64,000 nt of DNA, from contig OY720637.1 in NCBI GenBank assembly GCA_963169105.1, forward strand, positions 59,294,964-59,358,963, read 5' to 3'. Origin of the DNA: Ceriagrion tenellum (lineage: Eukaryota > Arthropoda > Insecta > Odonata > Coenagrionidae). The notes beneath the pieces are model-generated. The model ran no database searches and was not told the origin of the DNA. It was given only the letters and a program-made list of their open reading frames with translations. Shown here piece by piece: positions 11,031-21,647 of the stretch (the first letter of the stretch is position 1; each line of letters starts with the position of its first letter). Position numbers and translations under genes: made by a program.

Positions 11031-13744
11031 TTTTATATTTTGTGACGATGTTATTACCAAAGAAAGCTTTGAGGAGGCGATCAAAGTGATCGCCGCCAAA
11101 TGATTCTATGAAGATTGCAATGGTTTTGAGAAATGGTAAACATTTCGCTACGAAAAATCTGTTCTATCTAGCACAGAGGGTTGGTAAGGCGTTTCCCGAG
11201 TGCACAGTCCATATGAGTCCGAGCATGAAAATAAAAGGGTGAAGTCAGAGAATCGAACCGGAAATCAGTAATTCGGTACGGAGCCGAAATGGCAAATAAA
11301 CGAACAGCTCCAGGGTTATATTCTGAATAGATTCGACTGCCGAACCACCGACGGGATCGGAACGGACTGGCAAAAACTGCGGAGCGCTCCGGTTCGGAGT
11401 GTAGCGAAGGTCGGAGTGGAGCGTTAGACGACACACCTTTCTCTCAAGCTTTTAGTCATCCGATAATATTGAAATTTCCAAGCTCATATCATGAGTACAT
11501 GTAATTTAGAAAAGCAAAATAAGAAACCTCTGCACCAAATCCAATGCTTTTAAGGGAGTAAACTTTTGTTAAAATAAAGGGCCCAAAAAGATGTGCTTTG
11601 CTAGTACAACTAATTAATCCTTCTATGTCCTTACGAGAATGTGAACCAAATTGTGTTCAAATCGGTCTGGACGTTTGGAAGTCTATAGGGTTCAAACAAG
11701 CAGGATTTCAGCGTCAGAAACTAACGGATTGTTAAAAAAAAACAGGATCACAGGTATAGATTATAAATATACATTTGGCAGAACTACGAACTCATTAACT
11801 TATACAATACAAGTAATGTTAAAAGTAATGGCTCAAGACTTGAGTTTTTGGTGCAGAATATGAATAGGCCATATCGTAGTGTTTATCCCAAAACCATAAT
11901 ATCAAGGCAAATACAGCCTCCAAACCGGTGGCAGGATTGAGAACCACGACCCTTTCTACTGTCTCCCAACCATGAGTTTCTAGGCCGACGCGTCACCAAC
12001 CTTCCTACTATGGCCAGGTCATGTCTTCCAAGATCACAGAATCAACCTTATTTCCTCCGTACCAGTTCAGGATTAAAATTCAGAAAAAAACCAAGGTGGA
12101 CTTGCTGAAGAAATATGTCATTTGATAGAAGCACTAAATATATTTACTAATTTGCATGTCTTTGGATATTTTTTCGCAAGAATAATACCTAGCCCAATTT
12201 TTCCTATTTTCTAGTAGATAGATACGAATATACATGAAAAACTATAAAAAAACTCGTCCAAAATATAACTTAGATTAGGAAAGTCAATTAAAGAAATTCT
12301 GTAAGGTACATGAAAGTAGGTTGTCTACTAGGTCTTTCTCTATAATAACATATATCCCTCCCCTCCTCAAATTCATTGAAATATGACTATATTTTCGGAG
12401 ATAAAAAATAATAAAATGCCTTTTACTCTTTAGTCTGTGCGTTTTTATAATCTTTCCTTATAAAAATCTGCACATTCTCCTCACGCCTTTATTTCATCAA
12501 AATAAATCTCCGGCAGTGAATCATAAAAACTTTTTCCTCATCCGTTTTTTTTTCATTAAGCGACGAAAGAAAATCCTAAAATTATTTTATTCGTCCACTA
12601 TGAAGATGCTTCATCGGGGTAAAGCCCCTCCAGCTAACATAATACGATATAACATGGTATATTTACATTGTCAATATTCAGGCACATACATCGGCTGTGG
12701 AAAGGCATGCTGATCTTTGCATGACTCTGAGTTCAAGGGTTCTAAATAATGAGGACACAGATGAATGCTTGCCGAGAAATCTAAAAACACTCTTGAGTGG
12801 TGCTCAGCTAGAAAAAATATGGATTTAAAAAAATGCAAATATAAAGCAGATCCTGATCATGCCTTGGAAATGAGGATAATCGAATATTTTTTACACTAGG
12901 AATCATGAGATAAAAATACAGGAAAGAACAATTGGATAAACTGTATGTACTTAAATCGAAACAACCGAGAAGGTTATAGAGATCCCTAACACTCCAGATT
13001 AGGAGCGTGTAGCAGGCACGAGTGGATCGAAAATATTATCAAATTATCGAACGCGTCGAAAATATCTGTCGATCATTCATCGACGTATAGATTAAGTTAA
13101 AATTGCGGCACGCAACCATTTACCTGATATAGTCCTCCAAACATTTAGCACTACTTTCAGTAAAAATGAATTCCGTGCAAAAATATCCATCCGTTCAACA
13201 TCAAGTGGCACATGCCTTCACATCATATTCTGCTCCTCTGACTGAAAGTTCCAAAGGCAGATACCAGTTTCTATACTTTAACTAGATTTTTACAGCAGCA
13301 ACCGACCTTCCCGCGCCAATTTAGGTTGATATCTATGCCTTCATAAGGTTTTTCATCAAGTACACTTTATTTTTTGTGATACGCGTGATATAAAATATGC
13401 AAATCATGTACAATAGAGCGACAGAAATAATTTTTTTTAAACATTGGTGGTTCAAATTTACAAAGAGATCCACGTAACTATTGCTCTTGGAGTGCTACTT
13501 TGTATTTGAATGAACTCTGCAATTTTTCATGGTTCAATATAAGGATGGAAATTAAATGATTATATTGTAAATATATTCTTCAACAACTGTGTCTACATTG
13601 AATAGTTGGAACCGACATTTTACTATCCGACTGCGTCAATATCAAAATATCCACCTCCAAAAATTGTATTAGCTGGTAGAAGGAACCTGGTGACAGAGAA
13701 TTGAAATGATCGTCTGATGTTTGAAGCGGGTTTGTTAAGCAGTT
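11031..13744. other. No gene recognised
   Basis: About 2.7 kb. The 11168-11450 segment is GC-richer, with an open 88-codon minus frame that has no domain. The rest is AT-rich. Nothing recognisable as an exon, RNA gene or element end. Confidence 0.35.
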
Positions 13745-13751
13745 CAGTTAC

Positions 13752-13845
13752 ATATAACTATAAATTCTAGGACATAAACCCTTCATAACAAAAATTAATA
13801 TTAGTACATTTTCTACTCAGTTGATTAAAATCTGATCTAAAAATA
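13752..13845 (+). repeat. Direct repeat flanking the mariner, left copy
   Basis: Shares AATTCTAGGACAT-AACCCTTCA, then GGTACATTTTCTA-like and GTTGATTAAAAT words with 14619-14700, in the same order and orientation. The mariner lies between the two copies. Confidence 0.7.
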
Positions 13846-13847
13846 TA

Positions 13848-14604
13848 CGAGGGTGAGTCAATAAATAAGTCGCAAACGTGTGTGTGCCTTTTACCGTTTG
13901 AAATTACGCGCGCATCTTTTGCCAGCAGATGGCAGCATATGTATGCTTGTCGTACGACATTTCTTAGGCACTCAGTCAGTCCGAGTGAGTCAGAGGCTGT
14001 TAGTGCACGATGGCACATGTGTTGCATGACTGTACACGAGAAGAACAGCGTGCAGTTGTGCGATTTTTGTGGGCCAAAGGACTGTCCACAGAAGTGCATC
14101 GCGAAATGTGTCCTGTCTATGGTGAAAACTGTTTCTCACGGAAAGCTGCGTTCAATTGGATCCAGAAGTTTAACCATGGACATTCGCCGCAAGCGACCTG
14201 GACTCCTGTCAAAGGGTGCGATTCTTCTGGATGACAATGTCCGCCCTCACACAGCGAGACAAACGCAGGAGCTGTTACGAACATTTCATTGGGAACGCTT
14301 GGAACATCCACCGTACAGTCCTGACTTAGCCCCCAGTGATTTTCATCTGTTTGGGCCCCTAAAAAATCATTTGGGTGGCCGTCATTTTGATACAGATGAT
14401 GCTGTAATCTATGAGATTACACGTTGGCTGCGACAGCAACCAAAGGACTTCTTTGCTGCTGGCTTTCAAGGACTTGTAAAGAGATGGGATAAGTGCCTGA
14501 ATGTACAGGGTGAATATGTGGAAAAGTGAAATAAATGTCAGAAAGTTACTTTAATTATTTTTGCCTCAATTCAGTTTTGCGACTTATTTATTGACTCACC
14601 CTCG
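13848..14604 (+). mobile_element. Internally deleted mariner (DD34D) element
   Basis: A 757-bp Tc1/mariner-superfamily element. Its terminal inverted repeats are perfect over 29 bp (13848-13876 and 14576-14604, beginning CGAGGGTGAGTCAATAAATA) and it is flanked by TA on both sides (13846-13847, 14605-14606), the expected target duplication. It contains the start and the end of a mariner transposase gene joined across a deletion. Full-length mariners are about 1.3 kb, so roughly 500 bp are missing. The intact termini would suit movement by a transposase supplied from elsewhere; that is inference. Confidence 0.95.
14010..14529 (+). pseudogene. Mariner transposase, internally deleted
   Basis: The N-terminal part (14010 to about 14190) reads as the mariner DNA-binding region: EEQRAVVRFLWAKGLS and FSRKAAFNWIQKFNHG. 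The C-terminal part, in another frame from about 14205 to 14529, holds the second and third catalytic aspartates: LLDDNVRPHTARQ and PYSPDLAPSDFHLFGPLK, with 34 residues between the Asp of DDN and that of PSD (DD34D). It ends with a RWDKCLNVQGEYVEK-type mariner terminus. The first catalytic Asp and about 160 residues around it are absent, and the junction shifts frame. About 180 residues remain against about 345 in the family. Cannot encode an active enzyme. Confidence 0.93.
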
Positions 14605-14618
14605 TAGTATATATACTA

Positions 14619-14700
14619 TCAATTCTAGGACATTAACCCTTCACACCTGAAAAAGGAATATTGGTACATTTTCTATTCCGTTGATTAAAATTATTATTGA
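14619..14700 (+). repeat. Direct repeat flanking the mariner, right copy
   Basis: Partner of 13752-13845 (AATTCTAGGACATTAACCC, then TTGGTACATTTTCTATTCC). The two copies bracket the mariner, so the mariner inserted at or between units of an older tandem duplication. Confidence 0.7.
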
Positions 14701-15789
14701 GCGAAGTAATGGTTTCCCCATCGCATGAAAATTCATCCCTTATTCCATGTTCACTGTGGCAGAACACAAAATATTTAATCGTAATCAAAGGACAAGGAGC
14801 AATCCGCTTATTATATAGGCGAACCGAACAATAACTCATGAAGTGAATGGCTGGTTTTTTATGGCAGAATTTCATCTCAGCCTCACTCAAATATTTCCTC
14901 ACTTATATTCCACAACGAAAATAGAACTGAAGTGACCTTGGTCTTGCTCACGCACGCAAGGTAGGTTGAAAATCAATATGCCTCCGGGGATGATTGCAGG
15001 GGCACCGTTACCATGTGTGCGCTTTTAAAATTCCAGGCGGCGAATTTTGACTACGGATTCACCTATTATCAGCAAAAGACGAAATTTTGGAATTCGGTGA
15101 TGACCGAACAAAACAATTCTTATAAAACACTTGTGAAATCTACATCAGTGATATAATCCACTGGTAAAAGTATGTTTAAATCGAAGTCAGTAAAAATCTT
15201 GTGCATTTTTACAAATGGAGACCCCAATTAATGATAATGTTTTATTTCTCCCAAACTATACATAAAATGTAATCGAGAAGATAGGGAGCTTTAGGTAAAG
15301 GAAACTGTACCATACACTGTAATTCAACATTAAAAAAATATACCAACATTAAAAAAATAATTCCTTAACAAAATATGTCTTCAATATTTTGATAATTAAA
15401 TAGCCAAATTCTTACCCATTTTCTGGGGTTAAATTAACCCAAATTAATGGGTTAAATTAACCCATAATATTTCTTTTTTATAATTCATATAGACTCCCTC
15501 CGAGCCTTGAAGATGCATTAATAGAAATTCGAAACGTCCGCAAAGAAGATGGACATAAAATAATTATTCTCCGACCCAAACTCCAGAAAAAAATAATTAT
15601 TACATGAGGCCATGTCAATGAATCAAATGAATATTTTTTTCTCCATCTTACCTAACGTCCTACCCATCTTTTTTCCGTCTATGAAACCTATAGGTATCCA
15701 TTTTAGGCAATAAAGCGACAGAGAAAATCAAATGCAAGAGTGAAAAACTGAACTACTTCAATCTTCCGATAATAAAATATCCAAGCCTA
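14701..15789. other. No gene recognised
   Basis: AT-rich. It holds a small direct pair of GGGTTAAATTAACCC (15426-15440, 15449-15463), each with 7-bp inverted halves. Otherwise no signature. Confidence 0.4.
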
Positions 15790-16230
15790 CACCGCTTCTT
15801 CCCCTTCTTCGCTTGTCAATCATCCATCCCTCTCCCACAACATTAAGAAACCTTTCGCCCTTCATCACCTCTTAACCACCTACTCAGAAACGTTTGCCTT
15901 TCCATTCACCACACCTTCTCCATCTCCCTCCACACCCACGTATCCAACGTCTGCGGCCAATTTTCCGTTTTCACTTCTCATAGTCCACGTTTATGAACCA
16001 TACAACGCTACACTCCATATTAAACTCCTCGATAGCCTCTTCTTTATATCCTTACCCAACATCCCTGTCACCAGCTCCTCCCAATTTCCCACTGCTTTTT
16101 CTCGTGAACACTATTCTTCTTCTAATTTCTACGCAAAAATGAACATTTCTTCTAACACACTGCGTAGATAATTCAATTTCCCCACCTGCTCCAGTCAATG
16201 CTATCCAACCAGCCTCCCTTTCTTTCCTCT
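15790..16230 (-). mobile_element. LINE family B fragment, decayed
   Basis: Plus-strand text runs in the same order as the better copies at 38.6-39.1 kb (CCTCTTAACCACCTACTCAG, then CACCTTCTCCATCTCCCTCC, then CCATACAACGCTACACTCCA, then the AACATCCCTGTCACCAGCTC block). On the minus strand this is the C-terminal region of a non-LTR retrotransposon. Heavily diverged, no open frame. Confidence 0.65.
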
Positions 16231-16639
16231 CGAATATTTCATTACTTTCACTTTATATGATGTTAACCTCCAATGAAATTCTAGGAGTGCAATTTATCAA
16301 CTGATGAGAAATTTGCCTTGTCTTCTTCATTCAACTTTGTAACACTTAAAGGCAAAAACTGATTTTGTTACCGTAAAAATACCCCTTTACCATGAAATGA
16401 AAATAATCCACATCAGAAAAAAAGACTGAAAGCTGCAATATACATTCCAATTATGCTTAAACTCCACCACACCACTTCTTGCTTTCTTCACATTAAAACA
16501 AAAACAAATTAAAATATAACAAATTCACTTAAAAATTCTCCAACAGTCGTAATTAATTTTTTTAGAGATTTTTGACCAAAATTTGTTACATTACGAGGCC
16601 GCAGAGCTCAGATGTCTTTGATTTCAAATTAAAATATAA

Positions 16640-17080
16640 CTACGGGAAGAATGATCGAAGGTTTTCCCGGAGAACTATGTCGTTGAAGATTATTCGGGAT
16701 TTCCACTGGGTCAAGTTCTCCATTTCGGCAGAAATGAAGGACCTGACCCCGTTGAAATCCCGAGTAATCTTCAACGACATAACTACGGGAACATTATCTT
16801 GTCATCATCATTCAACTTAATAACACGTGAAGACGAAGACTGATTTTTGTTACTGTCATTAAGCCCCTATACCGTGAAATATAAGTAATTCTAATTAGAA
16901 TAAAGAGTGAATTTGAAGATTATTCGGGTTTTCCACCGCGTCAGGTTCTCCATTTCTGTCATTTCGACGGACGACTCGACCATCGAAACGTCGGCAGAAA
17001 TGGAGAACCTGACCCAGTGAAAATCCTGAATAATCTTCAACGACGTAGTTCGCCGGGAAAACCTTCGATCAGTCTTTATA
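16640..17080. repeat. Nested fold-back cluster, GAAACGTCGGC family
   Basis: Two palindromes share the same arms. Left: 51-bp arms at 16676-16726 and 16731-16781 with only about 4 bp between, so the core is missing. Right: arms at 16913-16958 and 16995-17040 with a central part containing GACGGACGACTCGACC, ATC, GAAAC and GTCGGC. The stretch at 17031-17075 (GTAGTTCGCCGGGAAAACC) is the inverse of 16648-16690. The arms read GAAAATCCTGAATAATCTTC-like on plus at the right. Non-coding. Confidence 0.8.
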
Positions 17081-17099
17081 AAGAGTGAACATTGCAATT

Positions 17100-18155
17100 T
17101 ATCATTTAATTACCCTAAAATTCCTATACATTACGCCTAATACATCTTGTATGTTCTCTACATTAGAACCAAGAAGAAATCAAAATAAAACTACGGGAAC
17201 ATAATACCAGAGATGAGGGCGAAAAATATCTCTTTCCCTTCATTCTGAGGATATAACGTGAAAGAGACGAGAAAATGAATTTTCATCACGATAGGCTCGA
17301 TGGCACTCGACACTTTGAAGGAACGTCTCGACGCTCCGGGGCCTTTCGAAAACTTTTCCTCTCGGCCCTTTTCTTTCAACCAGTTTGGGAGCGAGTGCGA
17401 GAACAAGAAGCCATAGGAATGTGAAAGAGGTCAGTAGATCCCGTGTTGATAAAGAGTCGAAGGGCGAATCCGAGAGGTAGATAAGGGTGAGGGTCATGAA
17501 TACATCCTGTGTTCTATCACGGATTGAATGTAGAAAGGGGAGATGGAGGATGTTGGACAAAGGAACTTCCAACGACGGCGATGGTAGACTGTTAAAAGTG
17601 GCTAACACGGCGTATTAAGGAGGTAAAGCTGCTGATGGAGAAGCATGAGGAAAAAGCGTCTCTTGAAGAAGCGTCTTCAGGTAATAACATTGAGAAAGGG
17701 CATAGGTTTAATTGACTTAGTTTCACATATATTGTGGGGAACACACATAAAAAATATATATGGCACAACATTAAACAACCTATAATTTGTACTAAATTCG
17801 GATGAGAAAGTAAAAGAGAGGTGTTACTTCGCTCTGGTTAGGCAACACCTCTAATACGATAAGAGCATTTGAGACCCTGGTCAGAAAGATATAATTTTAA
17901 AAAATTAATAATAATACAAAGAAAAGCAGCGCACGTTTCGTTTCAAACTGCTACAAGCAGACAGATAGTGTCTCAAAACTTTTAGAGGGATAAAAGTGGG
18001 AGCCCCTATTATTACAAGGAATTGCATTCACATTTATTTTAATAGTTTTCCCCTATGATTAAGCATTTTAGTAATTTAAATCGATAGAAAGTAAAATTGT
18101 ACCATTTTCACAAGAGATGATCCTCCGAGTATGGTTTTAGAGATGGATTAGTTAG
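17100..18155. other. No gene recognised; weak hammerhead-like copy at 17938-17970
   Basis: Short open minus frames (for example 17240-17608) have no recognisable domain. At 17938-17970 the minus strand reads CTGTCTGC, then TTGTAGCAGTTT, then GAAACGAAACGTGCGCTG. This resembles the recurring core order but lacks the CTGANGA box. Confidence 0.35.
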
Positions 18156-18159
18156 GAAA

Positions 18160-18715
18160 AGTCTGTAACAATAGTTAACAACCGCAAATCATAAACCATT
18201 TACTTTTGCATACATTTTATGCAAAATAGGGACCAATGGACCTAATTTGGCGGACCTGTGACATATGGCAGACAGAAAGGAAGAACTCGTTATGGTGGGT
18301 AAGGAAGGGAAATTTCTGGAAGAGATGAGGGGAATACAGAATTGGTGGTTGGAATAGGTCAAATTTCATGCAAAATAGGGACTAATAATAGGTTAAGTAA
18401 ATGAAAATTGTAATATATATTATTGTATTAATTATTGTATACTATATATTACCATTTGCACTTACTTAACCCATTATTATTCCCAATTTTGCATAAAATT
18501 TGACCCATTCCAGCCACCAAATGTCACCCCCTTATCTCTTCCAAAAACTTATCTTCCTTACCCACCATACCGAGTTCTTCCTCGTTTTTCTTCCTTCCTG
18601 TCCGCCATAAGTCATAGGTTCGACAAAATAGGTCAAATTCTCCCTATTTTGCATAAAATGGTATGCAAAAGTAAATAGTTGAGGATTTGCGGTTGTTAAC
18701 TATTGTTATACGTAT
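18160..18715. repeat. Large inverted repeat containing a LINE B piece
   Basis: Arms of about 260 bp (about 18163-18420 and 18450-18713) surround a short TA-rich centre. Both arms carry GTTAACAACCGCAAATC or its complement, GCAAAATAGGGA-type words, and a LINE B stretch that reads on plus in the left arm as a MVGKEGKFLEEMRGIQNWWLE-like sequence (18290-18355). A LINE fragment has therefore been duplicated in inverted orientation together with its flanks. Confidence 0.8.
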
Positions 18716-18845
18716 TCCCTACCTAATCCAACTCTACCAACATCAAATGGTAATATATCAAATATGTTACCATTTGCAGTTACTTAACTTTTACTTTACT
18801 TAAATATAAATATATTATAAAAGATTTAAGTATCTCCTGGTGAAT

Positions 18846-19087
18846 AGTATTAATAAACTCTTCTCGGGCTCTGCACCAGGTGATTGGCTTCATGTTTGAC
18901 GTCGTTTCGGAAAACGACTTGTTTTCTATTTTCAAGGCGTGTTACTCTGTCCGTATCAGATTGTAAACTCAATCTGACACGGACAGAGTAACACGCCTTG
19001 AAAATGGAAAACAAGTCGTTTTCCGAAACGTCGGCAAACATGAAGCCAATCACCTGGTGCAGAGCCCGAGAAGAGTTTATTAATAAT
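18846..19087. repeat. Near-perfect 115-bp-arm hairpin with mirrored cores
   Basis: Arms of about 115 bp meet at a loop of about 6 nt near 18965. Each arm contains a variant hammerhead-like core. Plus arm, 18997-19032: CTTGAAAAT, hairpin GGAAAAC/GTCGTTTTCC, GAAAC, GTC. It continues with GGCAAACATGAAGCC and an AGAGCCCGAGAAGAG end, the same tail type as the families at 34.1 and 57.8 kb. Very few mismatches between arms, so recent or maintained by conversion. Confidence 0.88.
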
Positions 19088-19089
19088 AT

Positions 19090-20025
19090 TATACATTACC
19101 ATTTGCATGTACTTAGCCATTAACATAGAGCTTTTGCAGGGAGTAAGACGACCGACACAAAGGGCATGGTCTTTCACGTATACTGTCGTGTGTGAAGCGC
19201 ACCCGATTTTTGCATGTGGACTGTTAAAAATAATAGAAACGCGTGCGTTTAACGAGTGAAGACAGTAAACGCGACACTACCACCACCACTGAGAGTTCCG
19301 CCATTCACCCTACATTTTTTCCCCCTCTCCATTCCTTTCCCACACTTCCCAGCCCATTCTATCAGACACTCGGAATGTCAAATCCTTCTAATGAAACGCA
19401 ATGGAATCTGAACAAACAATCCAAAGAGAGAGAGTGAGTGGGACTTCGTTTTTATCATTCGCCACACCACACCTCTCTCTCCCGCCCGTCACACTTTGCT
19501 CCCCCCCCCCCACACTTCTCTTGTCACTCGAAAAGCTCGGAAGTTACTCATTCCATACCCGCCAGCTTCCTCTCCTCCCCGCCACACCTCCCTAACCGAC
19601 AGCAAGCCGACCGAACACCCTTCCCCCCCACAAATATCCCCGCACACTACCCTCCCATAAGGCCCTTTCCCTTCATTCTCCCCCCCGCCTACCCTCCCCA
19701 CCGATCGATCGCAGGGAGACGAAATGATAGGGGGGGGGGGATGTTCCGAGGGTGAGCGAATCGAGAGTGCAGTAGGTTGGTCGGCCAGTAGTAGAGGGGA
19801 GAGTGGAAGGAATATATGTGAGTTATATGGGACGGCGGAGTGAGTGGGGCGGACCTTCCTCCGCTTTTGGATGACAATGGACAGATCACGTTCCGTGCCA
19901 AAAACAACTTCGCCCGGTAAATCTCCGCACTCTCGTCGGAAGGGAATGAAGAGGGGAAAATAATGGGATGAAGTGTGTCGCGTGAGGTGGAGGAAGCTGG
20001 CCTCTCGCCTCAAAACATTTGTCTG
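19090..20025. other. Pyrimidine-rich low-complexity region, no gene
   Basis: From about 19290 to 19740 the plus strand is strongly C/T-rich, with C-runs near 19501 and a G-run near 19731. Long open frames on both strands (up to 179 codons on minus) are composed of Pro/Ser/His or Gly/Arg and have no domain. GC-richer than the surroundings; an island-like or satellite-like spacer. Confidence 0.5.
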
Positions 20026-20029
20026 CAAA

Positions 20030-21235
20030 CTCGGAGGTTTTCGGTTCGATATATAACTTCATCAGAGCAGAGACATTAGTAGGAAAATCGCGCCGGCGAA
20101 GGAAGCGTTCAGAAATAGGAGAGAGTATATGATATGGACCTCGTGCGAGAATGAAAAAAATAAAAGGTTAAATGTAAAAACTAAAGGCGTAGACTTTCCA
20201 TATGCAGTGTGGCGCTGTATGTGACAGAAACGTGGTCTCTGAAAAAAACATGACGAGAATAGGAAAATCGCGCAGGCGAAAGAAGCGTTCAGAAATAGGA
20301 GAGAGTAGATGACATGGACCTCATGTAAGAATGTGAATAAAATGTTGGCGAAGAGAGTTTATATGCAGCGGAGAGCTGTTTGGGACAGAAACGTGGTATC
20401 TGAGAAAACATGACAAGAGTAGGAGAATCGCGCTGGCTAAAGAAGCGTTCAGAAACAGGAGAGGGTAGATGACATGTACCTCACGTAAGAAGATAAATAA
20501 AAGGTTGGCGAAGAGTTTTTATATGCAGCGGAGCGCTGTTTGGGACAGAAACGTGGTGTCTGAGAAAACATGACGAGAATAGGCTACAGGCGTTCGAGGT
20601 GTGGATGTGGAGAAGGGCGGCTAAGTGCGGCGGGCAGAAAGGAAGAAAAACGTAAAAGAACACGGTATAGTGGATAAGGTGGGAAACTTCTGGAAGAGAT
20701 AAGGGAGAGGTAGAGCTGATGGTCTGAATAGATCATGAGGGGAGAAGACTCGATTATGGCTAAAATAGATGGAAGGATGTTGCGTAAGCGGGGAAGGAAA
20801 AGAAAGAGAACGGGTGTCATGGGCGAGATGAAGAAGATTAGGATGAAGGCTGATGTGGAGAATAAAATTTTATTAGTTGAAATTGCCCTGTGCCAGTCGA
20901 AGCGGAGAGAAGAGGGCTTGAATAATCTGCAGGCACATGAGATATGCATGCAGAGGAGAATAAAGAAAGTGTAGTGGACGGAAAGTAAGACGAACGAGGA
21001 AGTGTTTGGTACCATGGGTGAGGAGAGGAAACTGTTGGAGGAGATTATGAGAGGGCAAAAGCAGAGGTGGTTAGAAGAGGTAAATAGGGGCAAGGAATAC
21101 TGAAAGCCACGAGGAGAAGATATCGGGTAAGCTAGGAAGGGGAAGAAAGAGAATAGCACTTACGAACGGGATGAATATAGGTTGGACGCATGTTGAGATG
21201 AGGGAAGAAGTTTTGTAAGCAGATAGAGCACAGCG
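20030..21235 (+). mobile_element. LINE family B fragment with internal tandem triplication
   Basis: Plus-strand C-terminal part of a non-LTR retrotransposon polyprotein. Frames give SRRIALAKEAF-like text at the start of each repeat unit, an ENRLQAFEVWMWRR-like segment near 20575-20620, a KVGKLLEEIRER-like segment near 20670, and LRKRGRKRKRTGVMGEMKK, then YAEAKN-like text. Frame is broken many times. A second part at about 20960-21200 repeats the same order (EEVFGTMGEERKLLEEIMR, then a GKLGRGRKRIAL-like end). It is therefore two overlapping or partly duplicated tails, both dead. Confidence 0.8.
20081..20580 (+). repeat. Three tandem units inside the LINE B fragment
   Basis: Units start at 20081, 20261 and 20421 with AGGAAAATCGCGC or AGGAGAATCGCGC and end before 20581 (lengths about 180, 160, 160 bp). 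Each runs from the IALAKEAFRNRR-like block through ATATGCAGCGGAG and GACAGAAACGTGGT to AACATGACGAGAATAGG. The unit is a coding segment of the LINE amplified in place. Confidence 0.85.
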
Positions 21236-21480
21236 TATGTATGAATCTATATATTTACAATTAGTACAATAATACCAATGTACTGCATGCTTACTGAGAC
21301 ATAGTCTACAACGTTGGACCCTGATTTTATTTACCTCTAAATTTTGAGACTGAGTCATTCACCAAACGGGATGACGAGGACTTAGAGTGATTACATAAAA
21401 AAGATGCGACGAGTTCAATACGGAATGTAGCACAAGAGAAATGGTTTCAGCCTTTACTTTTTGGAAGTTATCCATTACAA

Positions 21481-21645
21481 ACCTAATAAAATGACTTTTT
21501 TAATTCCACTTGAGGTTTATTAGCACGACCCAGGTTTCGACACTCTGTGTCATCTTCAGGTCTGAAGTCTTTCGTGTTCCGATTTCGAAACCCGGGTCGT
21601 GCTAATAAACCTCAAGTGGAGTTAACAAAGTCATTTTATTTGGTC
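21481..21645. repeat. Fold-back with head-to-head hammerhead-like cores
   Basis: Arms of about 60 bp (21481-21540 and 21586-21645) with few mismatches. Minus core 21527-21559: CTGAAGAT, hairpin GACAC/GTGTC with loop AGA, GAAAC, CTGG, GTC. Plus core 21562-21598: CTGAAGTC, degenerate hairpin, GAAACCCGGGTC. The GTC is followed in both arms by GTGCTAATAAACC. The two CTGA boxes lie almost back to back. Confidence 0.82.
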
Positions 21646-21647
21646 CA

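Noticed and set aside
13882..14009. N-terminal extension of the 215-codon frame over the mariner
   Set aside because: The first 100 or so codons are out of the transposase frame; the real N-terminus is in the frame starting at 14010.
15421..15465. GGGTTAAATTAACCC pair as an operator
   Set aside because: Two short near-palindromes in AT-rich DNA with no gene nearby; likely chance or slippage.
19489..20028. 179-codon minus frame
   Set aside because: Lies in C/T-rich low-complexity DNA; Arg/Gly/Ser-rich with no domain or splice context.
20584..21159. 191-codon minus-strand open frame
   Set aside because: It is the antisense of a plus-strand LINE family B tail; the plus translation has the recognisable motifs and the minus product is Ser/Leu/Pro low complexity.
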